In this document: positions 53,088 to 62,961 of the stretch, piece by piece
How positions within the stretch are numbered: position 1 is the stretch's first letter
How the letters are laid out: the number at the start of each line of letters is the position of its first letter
NCBI GenBank assembly: GCA_003478935.1
Contig: QUFP01000008.1
Coordinates: 58,597 to 122,596, forward strand
Reading direction: 5' to 3'
Length of the DNA: 64,000 bases
Origin: Firmicutes bacterium AF25-13AC
GTDB lineage: Bacteria > Bacillota > Clostridia > Lachnospirales > Lachnospiraceae
Program-made: the position numbers and the translations under genes
Notes under the pieces: model-generated
What the model was told of the DNA's origin: nothing
The model's database searches: none
Seen by the model: the letters and a program-made list of their open reading frames with translations, nothing else

Positions 53088-55181
53088 TTCAAGTTCTTTG
53101 TTCTTTGAAATGGTTACTTTGTAATTCACATATTTACCGCCCGTGTCGGCTAAAAGTACCGTTCCGTCGTAGGTTTTGCCCGTTTTCGGAGAGTACAGTT
53201 TTTTAACTGTTGCCTTGCCGGATTTAAGAAGTGCTGCGGCAATCTTCGGGGTAAAGGCGGTTTTTCGTTCCTCAAAGAAGCGGTCATTTTTCCACATGGT
53301 AAAGCCGCACTCTTTGTTGGAACAGTAGTAGTTTTTCTTTCCCTCATAGACCAGGGACTTGCAGCGGGGACACTTCCCAAGCTCTGTTTTTTCTGTCTTG
53401 AAAAGCTCTTGTTTCTCACCCAACACGGAAGCATAGGTTTTTACAAGCTCCTGCGTCATTGCTTCGATACCCTGCATGAAAGCGGCAGGGTCAGCGTTAC
53501 CCTTTGCAATCTGCGTCAGATTGTTTTCCCATGCAGCCGTAAGCTGCGGAGAAGTTAAGCTGTCCGGCAGGACGCACACAAGGTTTGTGCCGTCTTTGGT
53601 AGGAAGTAGCTGCTTGCCCTTGCGCTCGATAAAGCCGCCTTTTACTAACTTTTCAATGACAGCGGCGCGGGTAGCGGGCGTCCCAAGCCCCCGGCGTTCT
53701 GCGTCCGGGTCGGTGTCCTCATTCCCAGCGCGTTCCATAGCAGAAAGTAAGGACGCTTCATTGTGGGGCTTCGGCGGCGTCGTTTCATGCTCCGTAACCT
53801 TTGCAGCAGGGTTTTCAAAGGTCTGTCCCTCGGTAAAGTCCGGCACATCTAAAACAAGTTCGTTTTCGTCGTCGCTGTCCGGCTTCTTTTTGAGGGTCAC
53901 CCGGTAAAGCCGTTCCATGTCTTTCCACCCGGCAGCGATTACCGCCTTTCCCTTTGCCGTAAATTCATGGTCGGCGCAGGAGAAAACCGCCGTTACCGCT
54001 TCAAAACTGTACGGCTCGGCGGTCGCCATAAGCAGACGCGCCCCGGCAAGGGTAAGGATATTGCGCTCGCTTTCCGGCAGCGCGGTAAGGTCAGCCTTTG
54101 CAAGCTCCATAGTGGGAATGATTGCGTGGTGGTCTGATACCTTTTTGCTGTTCAGAACGCGGGAAACTTCCGGCGTAAAGGAAATGCCCGCCATAAAGGG
54201 CAGCTTCCCGCATAGCAGCGCGATAATGCCCGTCGCTGTTTCTCCCATGTCATCGGTCAGAAATGCGCTGTCCGTTCTCGGATAGGTCAAGAGCTTCTTT
54301 TCATAGAGGGTCTGTGCAAGGTCAAGGGTCTGCTTTGCCGTGTACCCGTAAATACGGTTTGTTTCCCGCTGTAAACTGGTAAGGTCAAAGAGCTTCGGCG
54401 GGGCAATGGTTTTCTTTTCTTTCACAAGGGAAGTACAGACAGCCGCCGACGCTTCGCAGGCTGCTTTCAGTTTGCCCGCTTCATCAGCGGCGCAGATCTT
54501 CGCGCTTGCCGCTTCTGCGCCGGGGAGCATAAGGCGCACATGATAGTAGGTTTCTTTCTTGAAGTTTGTAATGGCAGCGTCCCGGTCTACAAGCATTTTT
54601 AAGGTCGGGGTCTGCACACGTCCCACGTTCAAGGTCTTTCCATACAGGCAGGAGAAAAGGCGGGTCGCATTGATACCGATAAGCCAGTCAGCCTTTGCCC
54701 TGCATAGTGCGGAATGATAGAGGGTGTCATACCCGCGCCCGTCCTTCAGATGTTCAAAGCCGCTTCGAATTGCGTCCGTTTCCATAGAGGAAATCCAAAG
54801 ACGGGTAAAGGGTTTCTTGCAGCCCGCCATTTCATAGACAAATCGGAAAATCAATTCTCCCTCGCGCCCCGCGTCGCAGGCGTTCACGACTTCCGAAACG
54901 TCGGCGCGGTGCATGAGGTCTTTCAAGATTTTGAATTGTTTTCCCTTGTCGGCGGCTACGGTGTACTGCCATTCCTGCGGCAGAATGGGTAAGCTGTCAT
55001 AGCTCCATTTTCTGTACTGCTCCCCATAGGCGGCAGCTTCGGAAAGCTGTACCAAATGCCCGATACACCAAGAAATGATGTACTTGTCATTTTCGATATA
55101 TCCGTCTTTCTTACCCGTAACGCCAAGGGCGGCGGCAACCGCCGCCCCGACGCTGGGTTTCTCACAAATCACAAGTTTCAT
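53085..55181 (-). CDS. topB: DNA topoisomerase III (ICE-encoded)
   Basis: 698 aa type IA topoisomerase. Toprim: KLVICEKPSVGAAVAAALG and NACDAGREGELIFRFVYE. Active-site Tyr in LLTYPRTDSAFLTDD. C-terminal zinc ribbon CPRCKSLVYEGKKNYYCSNK followed by ECGF. Tn1549/ICE copies relax or decatenate DNA during transfer. It overlaps the DUF4366 gene by 4 bases (ATGA). Confidence 0.93.
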   Translation of the reverse strand: MKLVICEKPSVGAAVAAALGVTGKKDGYIENDKYIISWCIGHLVQLSEAAAYGEQYRKWSYDSLPILPQEWQYTVAADKGKQFKILKDLMHRADVSEVVNACDAGREGELIFRFVYEMAGCKKPFTRLWISSMETDAIRSGFEHLKDGRGYDTLYHSALCRAKADWLIGINATRLFSCLYGKTLNVGRVQTPTLKMLVDRDAAITNFKKETYYHVRLMLPGAEAASAKICAADEAGKLKAACEASAAVCTSLVKEKKTIAPPKLFDLTSLQRETNRIYGYTAKQTLDLAQTLYEKKLLTYPRTDSAFLTDDMGETATGIIALLCGKLPFMAGISFTPEVSRVLNSKKVSDHHAIIPTMELAKADLTALPESERNILTLAGARLLMATAEPYSFEAVTAVFSCADHEFTAKGKAVIAAGWKDMERLYRVTLKKKPDSDDENELVLDVPDFTEGQTFENPAAKVTEHETTPPKPHNEASLLSAMERAGNEDTDPDAERRGLGTPATRAAVIEKLVKGGFIERKGKQLLPTKDGTNLVCVLPDSLTSPQLTAAWENNLTQIAKGNADPAAFMQGIEAMTQELVKTYASVLGEKQELFKTEKTELGKCPRCKSLVYEGKKNYYCSNKECGFTMWKNDRFFEERKTAFTPKIAAALLKSGKATVKKLYSPKTGKTYDGTVLLADTGGKYVNYKVTISKNKELE

Positions 55182-55882
55182 TCTTCCTCGTCCTCCTGTT
55201 CGGTGTCTGCGATGTCAGTTTCTTCCTCCGGCTCGTCCTCGTCGTATTCGTCAAAATCGAACTCGTCAAGGTCGGTGCTGCCTTTTACGTTCTGCTTCGG
55301 TTTCATAAACTTAACGTAGTAGAGGGCTGCGCCGCCGCCAAGAAGTCCCACAACAAGGAAGATGAGAAGCCCGCCCATGCTGTTTTTGGGTTTCTCCGGC
55401 TCTGCGGGAGCTTCCGGCTCGGTGTCCTTGCCTGTGCAGTTATTGATAGTTACAGAGCAGACAGGACAGGCGGTGTTGACTTCGCCCGCCTTGCATTTCT
55501 CGGTACAGTTGCAGACAGCCGGGGGCTGTTCGGTCTGTTCCTCCCCGATAATCGCCATAAGGTCGCTTTCGTCTACTTGATTTAGGAAGTGGACGGAATT
55601 TTCCCCCTCGGCTGCCCGGTCAACGATAATGTAAAAATAGTTGCCGCCTTTGCTTTTCACGACGATAAACTGTTTATCCTCGGCAGCGTCCCCGTCGATG
55701 TCGTCCACAAGGGTCATGTTGCCCTCCGGGGTAAGGGGCTGCGGTTCGGTTTCCACGATCACGCCGCTGTCGTCGGTTTCTTCCGTCGTAGGTGTCTGTG
55801 CAAAGGCGGTAACAGAAAAGCCGCCCATGAGCATAAGGGCGGCGCAAAGTGCGGTAAGGCTTCTAAGAATTTTATTCTTCAT
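55178..55882 (-). CDS. DUF4366 secreted/membrane ICE protein
   Basis: 234 aa from ATG 55882 (GGAGG 9 bases upstream; the reading frame extends upstream without support). Signal peptide about 1-27 (ALMLMGGFSVTAFA), an extracellular part with a cysteine cluster (CNCTEKC...CPVCSVTINNC), a membrane helix (GGLLIFLVVGLLGGGAALYY) and an acidic C-terminal tail. The family is tied to Tn1549-like transfer regions; precise role unknown. Overlaps DUF4315 start-end by 11 bases. Confidence 0.85.
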   Translation of the reverse strand: MKNKILRSLTALCAALMLMGGFSVTAFAQTPTTEETDDSGVIVETEPQPLTPEGNMTLVDDIDGDAAEDKQFIVVKSKGGNYFYIIVDRAAEGENSVHFLNQVDESDLMAIIGEEQTEQPPAVCNCTEKCKAGEVNTACPVCSVTINNCTGKDTEPEAPAEPEKPKNSMGGLLIFLVVGLLGGGAALYYVKFMKPKQNVKGSTDLDEFDFDEYDEDEPEEETDIADTEQEDEEE

Positions 55883-56129
55883 CTGCATTGTCCTCCTGTT
55901 CCTCATAGTCTGCGGGCATAGGGGCAATGCCCGGAATACCTCCGCCCGCAAGCATAGCGGTAAGCTCCTGCGGGGTAAGGCGCATAGAGCGCACAAGCTG
56001 AACGATTTGCAGATTTTCCGCTTCGGTTTTCTGTGCTTCCAGTCCGCGCAGCCTGTTCTGATACTCCGTGATTTTCTCACGGGTCTTTTGGATTTCCTTG
56101 TCAATTCTTTCGATTTTACTCATTGCCAT
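55872..56129 (-). CDS. DUF4315 coiled-coil ICE protein
   Basis: 85 aa. The N-terminal half is a coiled coil (SKIERIDKEIQKTREKITEY followed by QNRLRGLEAQK), then VQLVRSMRLTPQELTAMLAG and an acidic end. Conserved partner of DUF4366 and topB in these elements. RBS AAAGGAG 9 bases upstream. Role unknown. Confidence 0.85.
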   Translation of the reverse strand: MAMSKIERIDKEIQKTREKITEYQNRLRGLEAQKTEAENLQIVQLVRSMRLTPQELTAMLAGGGIPGIAPMPADYEEQEDNADEE

Positions 56130-56163
56130 AAAATTTTTCTCCTTTCGATTTTCAAAAAATGTG

Positions 56164-58268
56164 TCAGTTCCAGTTCATCAGCCCGTACCCTTTGATACAG
56201 GCATAGTCAAGGGGATAGCTCTTAATCTTGCAGGCGTCGCCGGAATTGCCCTCCACGGTATAGACGCGGCTTTCGTCCCTGCCGATAACAAGTCCTACAT
56301 GGTCTGCGCTGCCGTCTAAATCCCAGTCAAAAAAGATAGCGTCGCCGGGGGCAATGTTTTCATAGCCCCGCGCTCCCCATTGTCCGTGAGAAGTAAACCA
56401 CGGAATACCCTGCGACTGGCAGGCGGCAAAGCGCGGCTCGGAAAGTCCCATTTGCCCGTAGCACCAGGACACGAAACAGGCGCACCATCCACGCGGGAAT
56501 TAAAGCCGTACCAGCTCCAATACGGATAGCCGCCCACATTTCCGACTTGCCGTTTTGCAAGGTCAACGATAGCGGTATTGCCGGGGCGCGTTCCGTTTAC
56601 AAAGTCCACGCCGCTTAAATCTTCCGACGCGGAAGTGTCGGGAGAGCCGCCGCCAAAGATAAGGGGCTTGTTCCCGCTTGTCTGTAAGTACACCCGGTAC
56701 ATTTCCAGTTGTTCCGGGGTCAGATTGTTTTCCGCAATGGTGGATAGTGGGGTATTCGTCAGCTTGACGTTCAAGATGTAATACTCATAAGGCACTTGTA
56801 CCGTGTAGGTGTCCGTATGCTCGTTGCCGTCCTCATCTGTCCATGTGTCGGTGCGTTCTTCCTCCCGGTAGCGTATTTCCACTTCCTCGGTCAGCGTCAG
56901 CTTGTATTGTTGATTGAAAATCCGCTGTAATTCGCTCTGTACCTCGGCGCAGGTGTAGCTTTGGTATTTTGCGGTCAGATAAGACGCTAATTCATGGGGA
57001 TTGTGTCCGATATTTGCAAGGTCATAGCGGTACTCGTCATAGCCCGGATTGTCGCGCTCGATATTGTCAATCCTGCTTTGCAGCTCGTTTTCCAATCCTG
57101 CGTAGCTGTTTTCCACTTCCACAAGGTCGCTGTCCTCGGACGTATAGGACGTTCCAAGCACGCCGTTTAACGTGCCGGAAAACATTGCCCCACAAGAGGA
57201 CAGCCCGGACATAACCATGATAAAGAGCAGTAGCACCCCGACAGCGATTGCCACACCCGCCGGGTGCCTTGCCACAAATGCTGCGGTCTGCTTCGTTTTC
57301 TCGGCGGCTTTGGCTGCCGCCTTGCGGGTGCGTTCTGCCGCGCCCTTGATACCCTTTGCGGTATTGCGGGCTTCCTTTGCATACTGCCGCTTGATTTTCT
57401 GCTTCTGCCAAAACCGGGAAATGGGGTTACTGGTTAGCTGCGGGTTCTCATGCAGGGTCTTGTGATACTGAAAGTCCATATTTGCCCGAAAAGCCGCTTT
57501 TTCTGCCTTTGCCGCTTCCCGGTAGGGTTTCAGCTTATGGTTGCGGTAGCCCTGCTTGATTTTCCGCGCCCCGTACTTCAATCCCCGTTCTGCGGCTTCC
57601 TCGCTCTTGTGTGCGCCCTCCACGCCGGAATTATCCTTTTCGACAGAATGGATTTTGTTATGTACCAAAATCCCGGCTTCCTGTGTGGGGCGGGATAGCG
57701 GGTTGTGCTTCTCCTTAAATCCGGGCGGCTTGTCCTTTTCCTCAAAGTGCAGGCGGGTCTTGCCTTTCCCGGTGGTTTCGTCAAAGGTGCGCTCTTTTAC
57801 CAGTTTCTTTTCTTTGGGGATAGCTGCCTTTGCCTTATCCAAGCGGTCGGCGGCTTTATCGGATTTCTTGATATACTTTTCAAGCTCCGGGGCAGCGCGT
57901 TCCTCGTCGGTAAATTGCAGCCGGGAAGATTTCGTCCCGGCGGTAGCTTCTGCCTGTGCTTTTCGTACTGCCTTTTTACTGGCTTTTCGTGTATGGGCGG
58001 CGTCGATATGCTTCATGACGCGCTCCGTTTTGCCTGTGTCCGCTTTGGGGGCAGCTCCCGGCACATGGGGAAGCGGGCTTGTATCAGATACCGGGGGAAG
58101 CTGCATAGCGTCCTGTGCCGCCTGTTGTTCCGGGGTCTTTTGTAAATCCGCGTCCCGTATGCGGTTGCTGATACGTTCCGTGTCTCCCGTGGTCTGATTT
58201 TCTGCGATAGCCCCGTCGCGGGTCATTTTCTGCGTGATTTTATCGCGGGGCTTTAATGGGTCTTTCAA
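56164..58268 (-). pseudogene. CHAP/NlpC-type cell-wall hydrolase of the conjugation machine, one-base frameshift
   Basis: Together 702 codons once a base is restored. The N-terminal ~300 residues are basic and cytosolic; a membrane helix lies near 337-357 (GVAIAVGVLLLFIMVMSGLS); an extracellular stalk and a C-terminal CHAP domain follow. The frame breaks at about 56488, at FNSRVDG instead of FNSRVDW, just before the catalytic Cys (CACFVSWCYGQM in the other frame). The catalytic His is in SADHVGLVIG. Such proteins open peptidoglycan for the secretion channel, so loss would prevent transfer. The missing T fits the pattern of single-base losses in the window. Confidence 0.85.
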
Positions 58269-59145
58269 GTGTTACCACCTCCAATCCGCGCCCCTGCAAG
58301 GGCGCAATACTCGGCGTCAGTTCAATGCCGATATAGCGGCGGTCAAGGCTTTGCGCTGCAAGCCCGGTGGTGCCGCTTCCAAAGAACGGGTCTATCACAA
58401 CGCCGCCTTTCGGACAGCCCGCAAGTATGCACGTTTCCGCGAGCTTCGGGGGATAGGCGGCAAAATGCCCGCCCTTGTACGGTACGGTATTGATAAGCCA
58501 AACGTCCCGCTTGTTTCTTGTGGTCGGCATAAGGGCGTCGTCATAATAGCTGCCGCTGCGGGGCTGATTGATACCCTGTACCTTGCCCTGTCCTGGTACT
58601 TCCTCGGCGTATTTGTGTCCTGCGCTGCGCCCTTGCCTGTAGCGCGCAGCCGTTCCCGGCGCGATCGGCTCTGCAATGGCGGCAGCGTCATAGTAATATT
58701 TCTTTGATTTCGTCAGTAAAAAGATATGCTCATAGCAGCGGCTCGGTCGGTCGCGGCAGCTTTCCGGCATAGGGTTTTCTTTCAGCCAGATAATATCGCT
58801 GCGTAAATACCACCCGTCAGAGCGCAGGGCAAAGGCAAGAAGCCACGGAATACCGATTAAATCCTTTTGCTTGCAGCCCGCTTTCATGCCGCTGCCGCAG
58901 TATGTGTCTGCGATATTCAGCCAAAATGTCCCGTCGTCTTTGAGTACCCGGCGCAGCTCCCGGAACACTTCCACAAGCCGCCCGATATACTGCTCCGGCG
59001 TGTCCTCACGTCCAATCTGCGCGTCAAGCCCGTAGTCCCTTAGTCCATAGTAAGGCGGGCTTGTGACGCAGCAGTTCACGCTTTCGCTCGGAAGCTCCCG
59101 CAGGGCATAGAGGGCGTCGCGGTTGATGATTACGTCTGTTTTCAT
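58240..59145 (-). CDS. Site-specific DNA methyltransferase (N4/N6 type), orphan
   Basis: 301 aa. Catalytic motif IV is SPPYYGLRDYG (near 29-39) and comes before SAM motif I (VIDPFFGSGTTGLAAQS, near 260), so it is a beta-class enzyme. No restriction endonuclease gene is adjacent; it likely protects element DNA or acts as a regulatory methylase. It overlaps the CHAP gene by 29 bases and VirB4 by 4, so it is part of the transfer operon. Recognition site unknown. Confidence 0.9.
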   Translation of the reverse strand: MKTDVIINRDALYALRELPSESVNCCVTSPPYYGLRDYGLDAQIGREDTPEQYIGRLVEVFRELRRVLKDDGTFWLNIADTYCGSGMKAGCKQKDLIGIPWLLAFALRSDGWYLRSDIIWLKENPMPESCRDRPSRCYEHIFLLTKSKKYYYDAAAIAEPIAPGTAARYRQGRSAGHKYAEEVPGQGKVQGINQPRSGSYYDDALMPTTRNKRDVWLINTVPYKGGHFAAYPPKLAETCILAGCPKGGVVIDPFFGSGTTGLAAQSLDRRYIGIELTPSIAPLQGRGLEVVTLERPIKAPR

Positions 59146-61577
59146 GGCTTGCTCACTTCCTCCGGCTTTGTCGTAAGCAGACAGTAAAGCTCGGTGTCCG
59201 TCGGGAAGCGGTCAATGAACGGCAGCACCACATTCCCGTAAAAGATAAGCCCCTCGCCCGCTTCGGTGTGGGTTACATACTTCATCTGCTGCGGGGAGAT
59301 GTTAAGCTGCTTTGCAAGGATAGCCCGGTCGCCCTGTGCCTGATTGAGCATGAGGACAAAATCGGAGTTTTCAAAGATATTCTCGACTTCGCGGCTGCTT
59401 AAAAGGTCTTTGACGTTCTGTGTGATAGCCGTCGGTATGCCGCCCCATTTACGAAAACGCTTCCAAATCTCCACAGAATAGGCTGCGGTCTGTTCCTCTT
59501 TCAAAAGCAAATGAAATTCGTCCATATAGTAACGGGTTGCCTTTTTCTCGGCGCGGTTGACGGTCACGCGGTTCCACACCTGGTCTTGCACAATGAGCAT
59601 ACCTAATTTTTTGAGCTGCTTTCCAAGCTGCTTAATATCAAAGCAGACAAGACGGTTTGAAAGCTCCACGTTGGTACGGTGGTTAAAGACGTTCAGAGAG
59701 CCGGAAACATAAAGCTCCAATGCCGCCGCAATGCGGGCAGCTTCCGGCTCCGGCTGTTTCAGCAGTTCGTTGTAGAGGTCGCCCAAAATCGGCATTTTTG
59801 CCGGGTCGGGGTCTGCAAGGAAAGGTCGGTACACATTCCTAACGGCGCGGTCAATGACGGTCTTTTCCACGGGCTGCAAGCCCTCTTTGCCGCCGATAAC
59901 AAGCTCGCAGAGGGAAAGGATAAAGTCGGATTTCAAGGCAAGCGGGTTGTCGTCCTCGGAGTAGTTGAGGTTAATATCCATAGGGTTCACATACTGGGGC
60001 TTGCCGTCCATGCCTTTTCCGGCAGGCGACAGACGTATCACTTGCCCGCCCAAACGCTGCACAAGGGAAAAATATTCTGCTTCCGGGTCGCAGATAATAA
60101 TATCGTCGTCGGTAATGAGAAAGGCGTTTGTCATTTCCCGTTTTGCCGCAAAGGATTTACCGCTTCCCGGTGTTCCAAGAATAAGCCCGTTGGGATTTTT
60201 CAGTTGCTTGCGGTCGCAGAGTATCATGTTGTTACTAAGGGCATTTAAGCCGTAGTAAAGGGCTGCACCCCTTTGGAAAAGCTCCTGCGTGATGAACGGG
60301 ATAAAAATAGCGGTGCTACTGGTCGTAAGCCCTCTTTGAATGGGGATAAGGTTCTCCCCAAGAGGAATAGAGGACATAAAGCCCGCTTCCTGCAAATAGT
60401 CAAGGCGGGTCAGAGCGCAGTTGTTTTTCTGTGCAAAGCCCGCCGTAGCAAATACGTCATTATCTAGTTTCCGTTTTGTGTCTGCCATGTTTACCACAAG
60501 GAACGTCAGCAGAAACATTCGCTCGTTGCGGCTCTGTAAATCCTGCAACAGATTTTTTGCTTCGCTGCCGAAAGTAGCAAGGTCGGACGGAATTATATCC
60601 ATGTCATACCCGCTGCGTACCGCTTTTTTCTGTTCCTCAATCTTCATCTTGTCGAGGTCGGTTATCTTGCGCTTGATAGTCTTGATTGCTTCGCTCTGGT
60701 CGATACTGCGGATATGCATATTGACGATTATCCCGTTTTCAAGGTCGAGAATGTCCGAAAGCATACGGTCATTCAGCTCCGGCGCAAGGATTTCAAGGAA
60801 CGATACCGCACCAAGTTTTCGCCCCATGCGGAACGTGCGCCCGTCGCCAAAACGGAACGAGGACGGGGCGATAAAGTCCTTTGTAGAAAGCCCCGACGGC
60901 ACAAGCCAGTCCCAAGAGAAGCGGAACGGCTCGCCCTCCGGGTGGAAAATCCCATGCAGGACGTTCAAGCGTTCCTGTCCGTTCATGGGGCGGGCGGTTA
61001 CACCAAGCACCTTAAAATTATTCAGTACATCGGTTTCGATACGGGAAAGGCGGGCTTTTGCCGCCGCAAGATTGTCCGCTTCAATGGAAAAGGTAATGTA
61101 CTTGCACTTTTCCAGTCCGTTGTTGCCTTTTTCAAGCTGATTTTTCAGCATATCCGCGTACTCCCTGCGGATAGAGTTAAAAGCGTCGTCCTGTGCCGGA
61201 ATTTCGATAGCCGCCTGTGCCTTTTCCTTTCTTGCGCCCTGATTGATGAAAGAGAGCTGCACCGAAACGGAAGCGTCAAAGTAGTTGAGAAAATCGCACC
61301 AGTTTTCAAAAATGGCGGTCTTATCATCTGCCTGTGCAAGCTGATAGTTAATATCTTCAAAGACAAGGCTTTTACTGTATTTCTTTTCCGTTACCCTGCA
61401 AATCCCGTCCGGGTACATCTGCAAGTAGGGAATGGTCTGCTGCGCGGTGTGGGGCTTCCCGTCGCCCTTTGCCGCCTGTATCACGGCGGCGATTTCTTTC
61501 TTTTCTGCGCGGGTCAGCTTACGCTTCACGGGATTTTTTACCGCGCGGGTCATGGTTTTTCGTTCTGCCATTGACAA
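59142..61577 (-). CDS. VirB4-type conjugation ATPase
   Basis: 811 aa. Walker A is LGTPGSGKSFAAK (near 466) and Walker B RYYMDEFHLLL (near 680). The N-terminal half carries the VirB4/TraC domain (FINQGARKEKAQ...). A TTG start at 61577 fits GGAGG at 9-base spacing; ATG 61571 would be 15 bases away. It powers the secretion channel with VirD4 (not in window). Overlaps PrgI by 59 bases and the methyltransferase by 4. Confidence 0.93.
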   Translation of the reverse strand: MSMAERKTMTRAVKNPVKRKLTRAEKKEIAAVIQAAKGDGKPHTAQQTIPYLQMYPDGICRVTEKKYSKSLVFEDINYQLAQADDKTAIFENWCDFLNYFDASVSVQLSFINQGARKEKAQAAIEIPAQDDAFNSIRREYADMLKNQLEKGNNGLEKCKYITFSIEADNLAAAKARLSRIETDVLNNFKVLGVTARPMNGQERLNVLHGIFHPEGEPFRFSWDWLVPSGLSTKDFIAPSSFRFGDGRTFRMGRKLGAVSFLEILAPELNDRMLSDILDLENGIIVNMHIRSIDQSEAIKTIKRKITDLDKMKIEEQKKAVRSGYDMDIIPSDLATFGSEAKNLLQDLQSRNERMFLLTFLVVNMADTKRKLDNDVFATAGFAQKNNCALTRLDYLQEAGFMSSIPLGENLIPIQRGLTTSSTAIFIPFITQELFQRGAALYYGLNALSNNMILCDRKQLKNPNGLILGTPGSGKSFAAKREMTNAFLITDDDIIICDPEAEYFSLVQRLGGQVIRLSPAGKGMDGKPQYVNPMDINLNYSEDDNPLALKSDFILSLCELVIGGKEGLQPVEKTVIDRAVRNVYRPFLADPDPAKMPILGDLYNELLKQPEPEAARIAAALELYVSGSLNVFNHRTNVELSNRLVCFDIKQLGKQLKKLGMLIVQDQVWNRVTVNRAEKKATRYYMDEFHLLLKEEQTAAYSVEIWKRFRKWGGIPTAITQNVKDLLSSREVENIFENSDFVLMLNQAQGDRAILAKQLNISPQQMKYVTHTEAGEGLIFYGNVVLPFIDRFPTDTELYCLLTTKPEEVSKP

Positions 61578-61929
61578 TAGCCGATACCTCCTTTTCCAGT
61601 TTTCGTTGTTTTTCTATGACGGCATAAAAATTTTCCGTCTGATAGGGGCGTTCCTTTGGTCGGATAAACTTTGTCTGAATGACGTTCTTTATCACGACTT
61701 CAAGGGGCTGCCCGTGTTTTTCATACATTGCCAAGAGGAAGCAGGGAAGCATAACGACAATCATTGCAAATGCCGCCATGCTTGTTCCCGCGCTGTCTTT
61801 GAGCAAAAAGAAAAGCGGTAGTCCCATAGCGAGGGCTGCCGCAAAACATATAATCTGCCGCTTTGTCAGATTAAAAGCGACTTTTGTTTTGATTTTTGAT
61901 AAGTCTTTGGGTACGGGTACATACGCCAA
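61519..61929 (-). CDS. PrgI family conjugation protein
   Basis: 136 aa. YVPVPKDLSKIKTKVAFNLT, then KRQIICFAAALAMGLPLFFL and a second helix (MAAFAMIVVMLPCFLLAMY) give the usual PrgI/VirB3-like topology. Forms part of the channel base with VirB4. Confidence 0.9.
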   Translation of the reverse strand: MAYVPVPKDLSKIKTKVAFNLTKRQIICFAAALAMGLPLFFLLKDSAGTSMAAFAMIVVMLPCFLLAMYEKHGQPLEVVIKNVIQTKFIRPKERPYQTENFYAVIEKQRKLEKEVSAIVNGRTKNHDPRGKKSREA

Positions 61930-61950
61930 GTGAAAACCTCCTTTCGGTCT

Positions 61951-62820
61951 TTAATGGGCGTTAAAGATTGACTTCGCAAGTGTGCCTGTTTTGAATAGGG
62001 AGAAGCACAAAATCACGGTGTAGGCTGCAAGGGAGAAAATCGCGCTGTGCAGGTTGTCCGCTACAATCATGCTGCCAACCAAAACCGCATAAATGCCGAC
62101 GCATATCATTATGAGGAAGCCTTGAAAACCGAGGGCGAACAGGGCTTTTAAGTAGTTGTTGCCTATCTGCCCCCACTCTCTGTTGGTCATAGTTGCAAAC
62201 GGGATAGGCGATACCGAACAGTAAAGGTAAATTTCTATCATTCTGCCGTACAGGATAACCGTGATAAGCACCGACATGATTTTCATGCAAAGGCTCACAA
62301 GGCTTGTTTCCATAACGAGCATAAGCAGTTCGGGGATTTCCATAGCGTCAAGTCCGGCTTGCATGGACGAGAGGGCGGCGTCAACGTCGATATTCGTATC
62401 GCCGCCGATCACGCCCGCCGCGCCGGAAACAACGTGCTGCGCCATATCGAACACCGCCATAGTGATAGTAAAGGTGTGGGTAACGAGATACACCGCTACC
62501 CACGCCTTGAAAAACCACTTAAAGAACATGAACGTGTCAATATCGTGCATATTGTTCTTTTCCGTTACCATGCTGATAAGCTCCACGCATAGAACGTAGG
62601 TAATAACAAGCCCCGCAATGGGTACAATCACATTTTCCGACAAGCTCTGTATCATGGAAAATATGCCTGCGTTCCACCCCTGCGGGGTTTGTCCTACCTC
62701 TGCGGCGATAGTTCCGACTTTTTCGTTTACGTCCCCGAACATAGTTGACAGATTACCGTTAATGGCTCCAATGAGGATTTCCTTTATCCATTCGTTAATC
62801 GCGTCAAGTATGCTCTGCAT
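61951..62820 (-). CDS. TrbL/VirB6-like polytopic channel protein
   Basis: 289 aa with about six membrane helices (VIVPIAGLVITYVLCVEL; ALFALGFQGFLIMICVGIYA; AYTVILCFSLFKTG). The N-terminus INEWIKEILIGAINGNLSTM is typical of the Tn1549-like protein next to maff2. Likely inner-membrane part of the DNA-transfer channel. Starts 16 bases after the maff2 remnant. Confidence 0.88.
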   Translation of the reverse strand: MQSILDAINEWIKEILIGAINGNLSTMFGDVNEKVGTIAAEVGQTPQGWNAGIFSMIQSLSENVIVPIAGLVITYVLCVELISMVTEKNNMHDIDTFMFFKWFFKAWVAVYLVTHTFTITMAVFDMAQHVVSGAAGVIGGDTNIDVDAALSSMQAGLDAMEIPELLMLVMETSLVSLCMKIMSVLITVILYGRMIEIYLYCSVSPIPFATMTNREWGQIGNNYLKALFALGFQGFLIMICVGIYAVLVGSMIVADNLHSAIFSLAAYTVILCFSLFKTGTLAKSIFNAH

Positions 62821-62836
62821 AGGCTAACCCCGCCGC

Positions 62837-62920
62837 TTAACCGAACAGTCCGGCAAGCAGAGGTACGAGGGTGCCGCCGATAAGGGCAACGCCGCCGCCC
62901 GCCATGAGCTGTTTTATCCC
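62837..62920 (-). pseudogene. maff2, C-terminal remnant (27 codons)
   Basis: GIKQLMAGGGVALIGGTLVP followed by LLAGLFG and TAA. This is the conserved end of the small two-helix Maff2 protein found between the VirB6-like and upstream genes in Tn1549-like elements. All codons before GGG (62918-62920) are replaced by unrelated sequence, so the gene is interrupted by an insertion. Confidence 0.85.
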
Positions 62921-62961
62921 TAATTAAGAGTAAAACCTTGCTCGATGGCGGGCGGCGGCGT
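62889..62961. repeat. Palindromic junction between maff2 and the inserted element (att site candidate)
   Basis: ACGCCGCCGCCCGCCAT (62889-62905, maff2 side) and its exact 17-bp reverse complement (62945-62961, insert side) lie symmetric around position 62925; inner parts pair imperfectly (GTTTTAT/GTAAAAC, GAGC/GCTC). The centre is next to the point where maff2 identity stops. A hybrid attachment site made of two inverted half-sites is expected for a large serine recombinase. Confidence 0.6.

Noticed and set aside
60714..61574. Long + strand open frame (286 codons) opposite virB4
   Set aside because: Antisense shadow of the GC-rich VirB4 gene; no RBS or protein-like composition.
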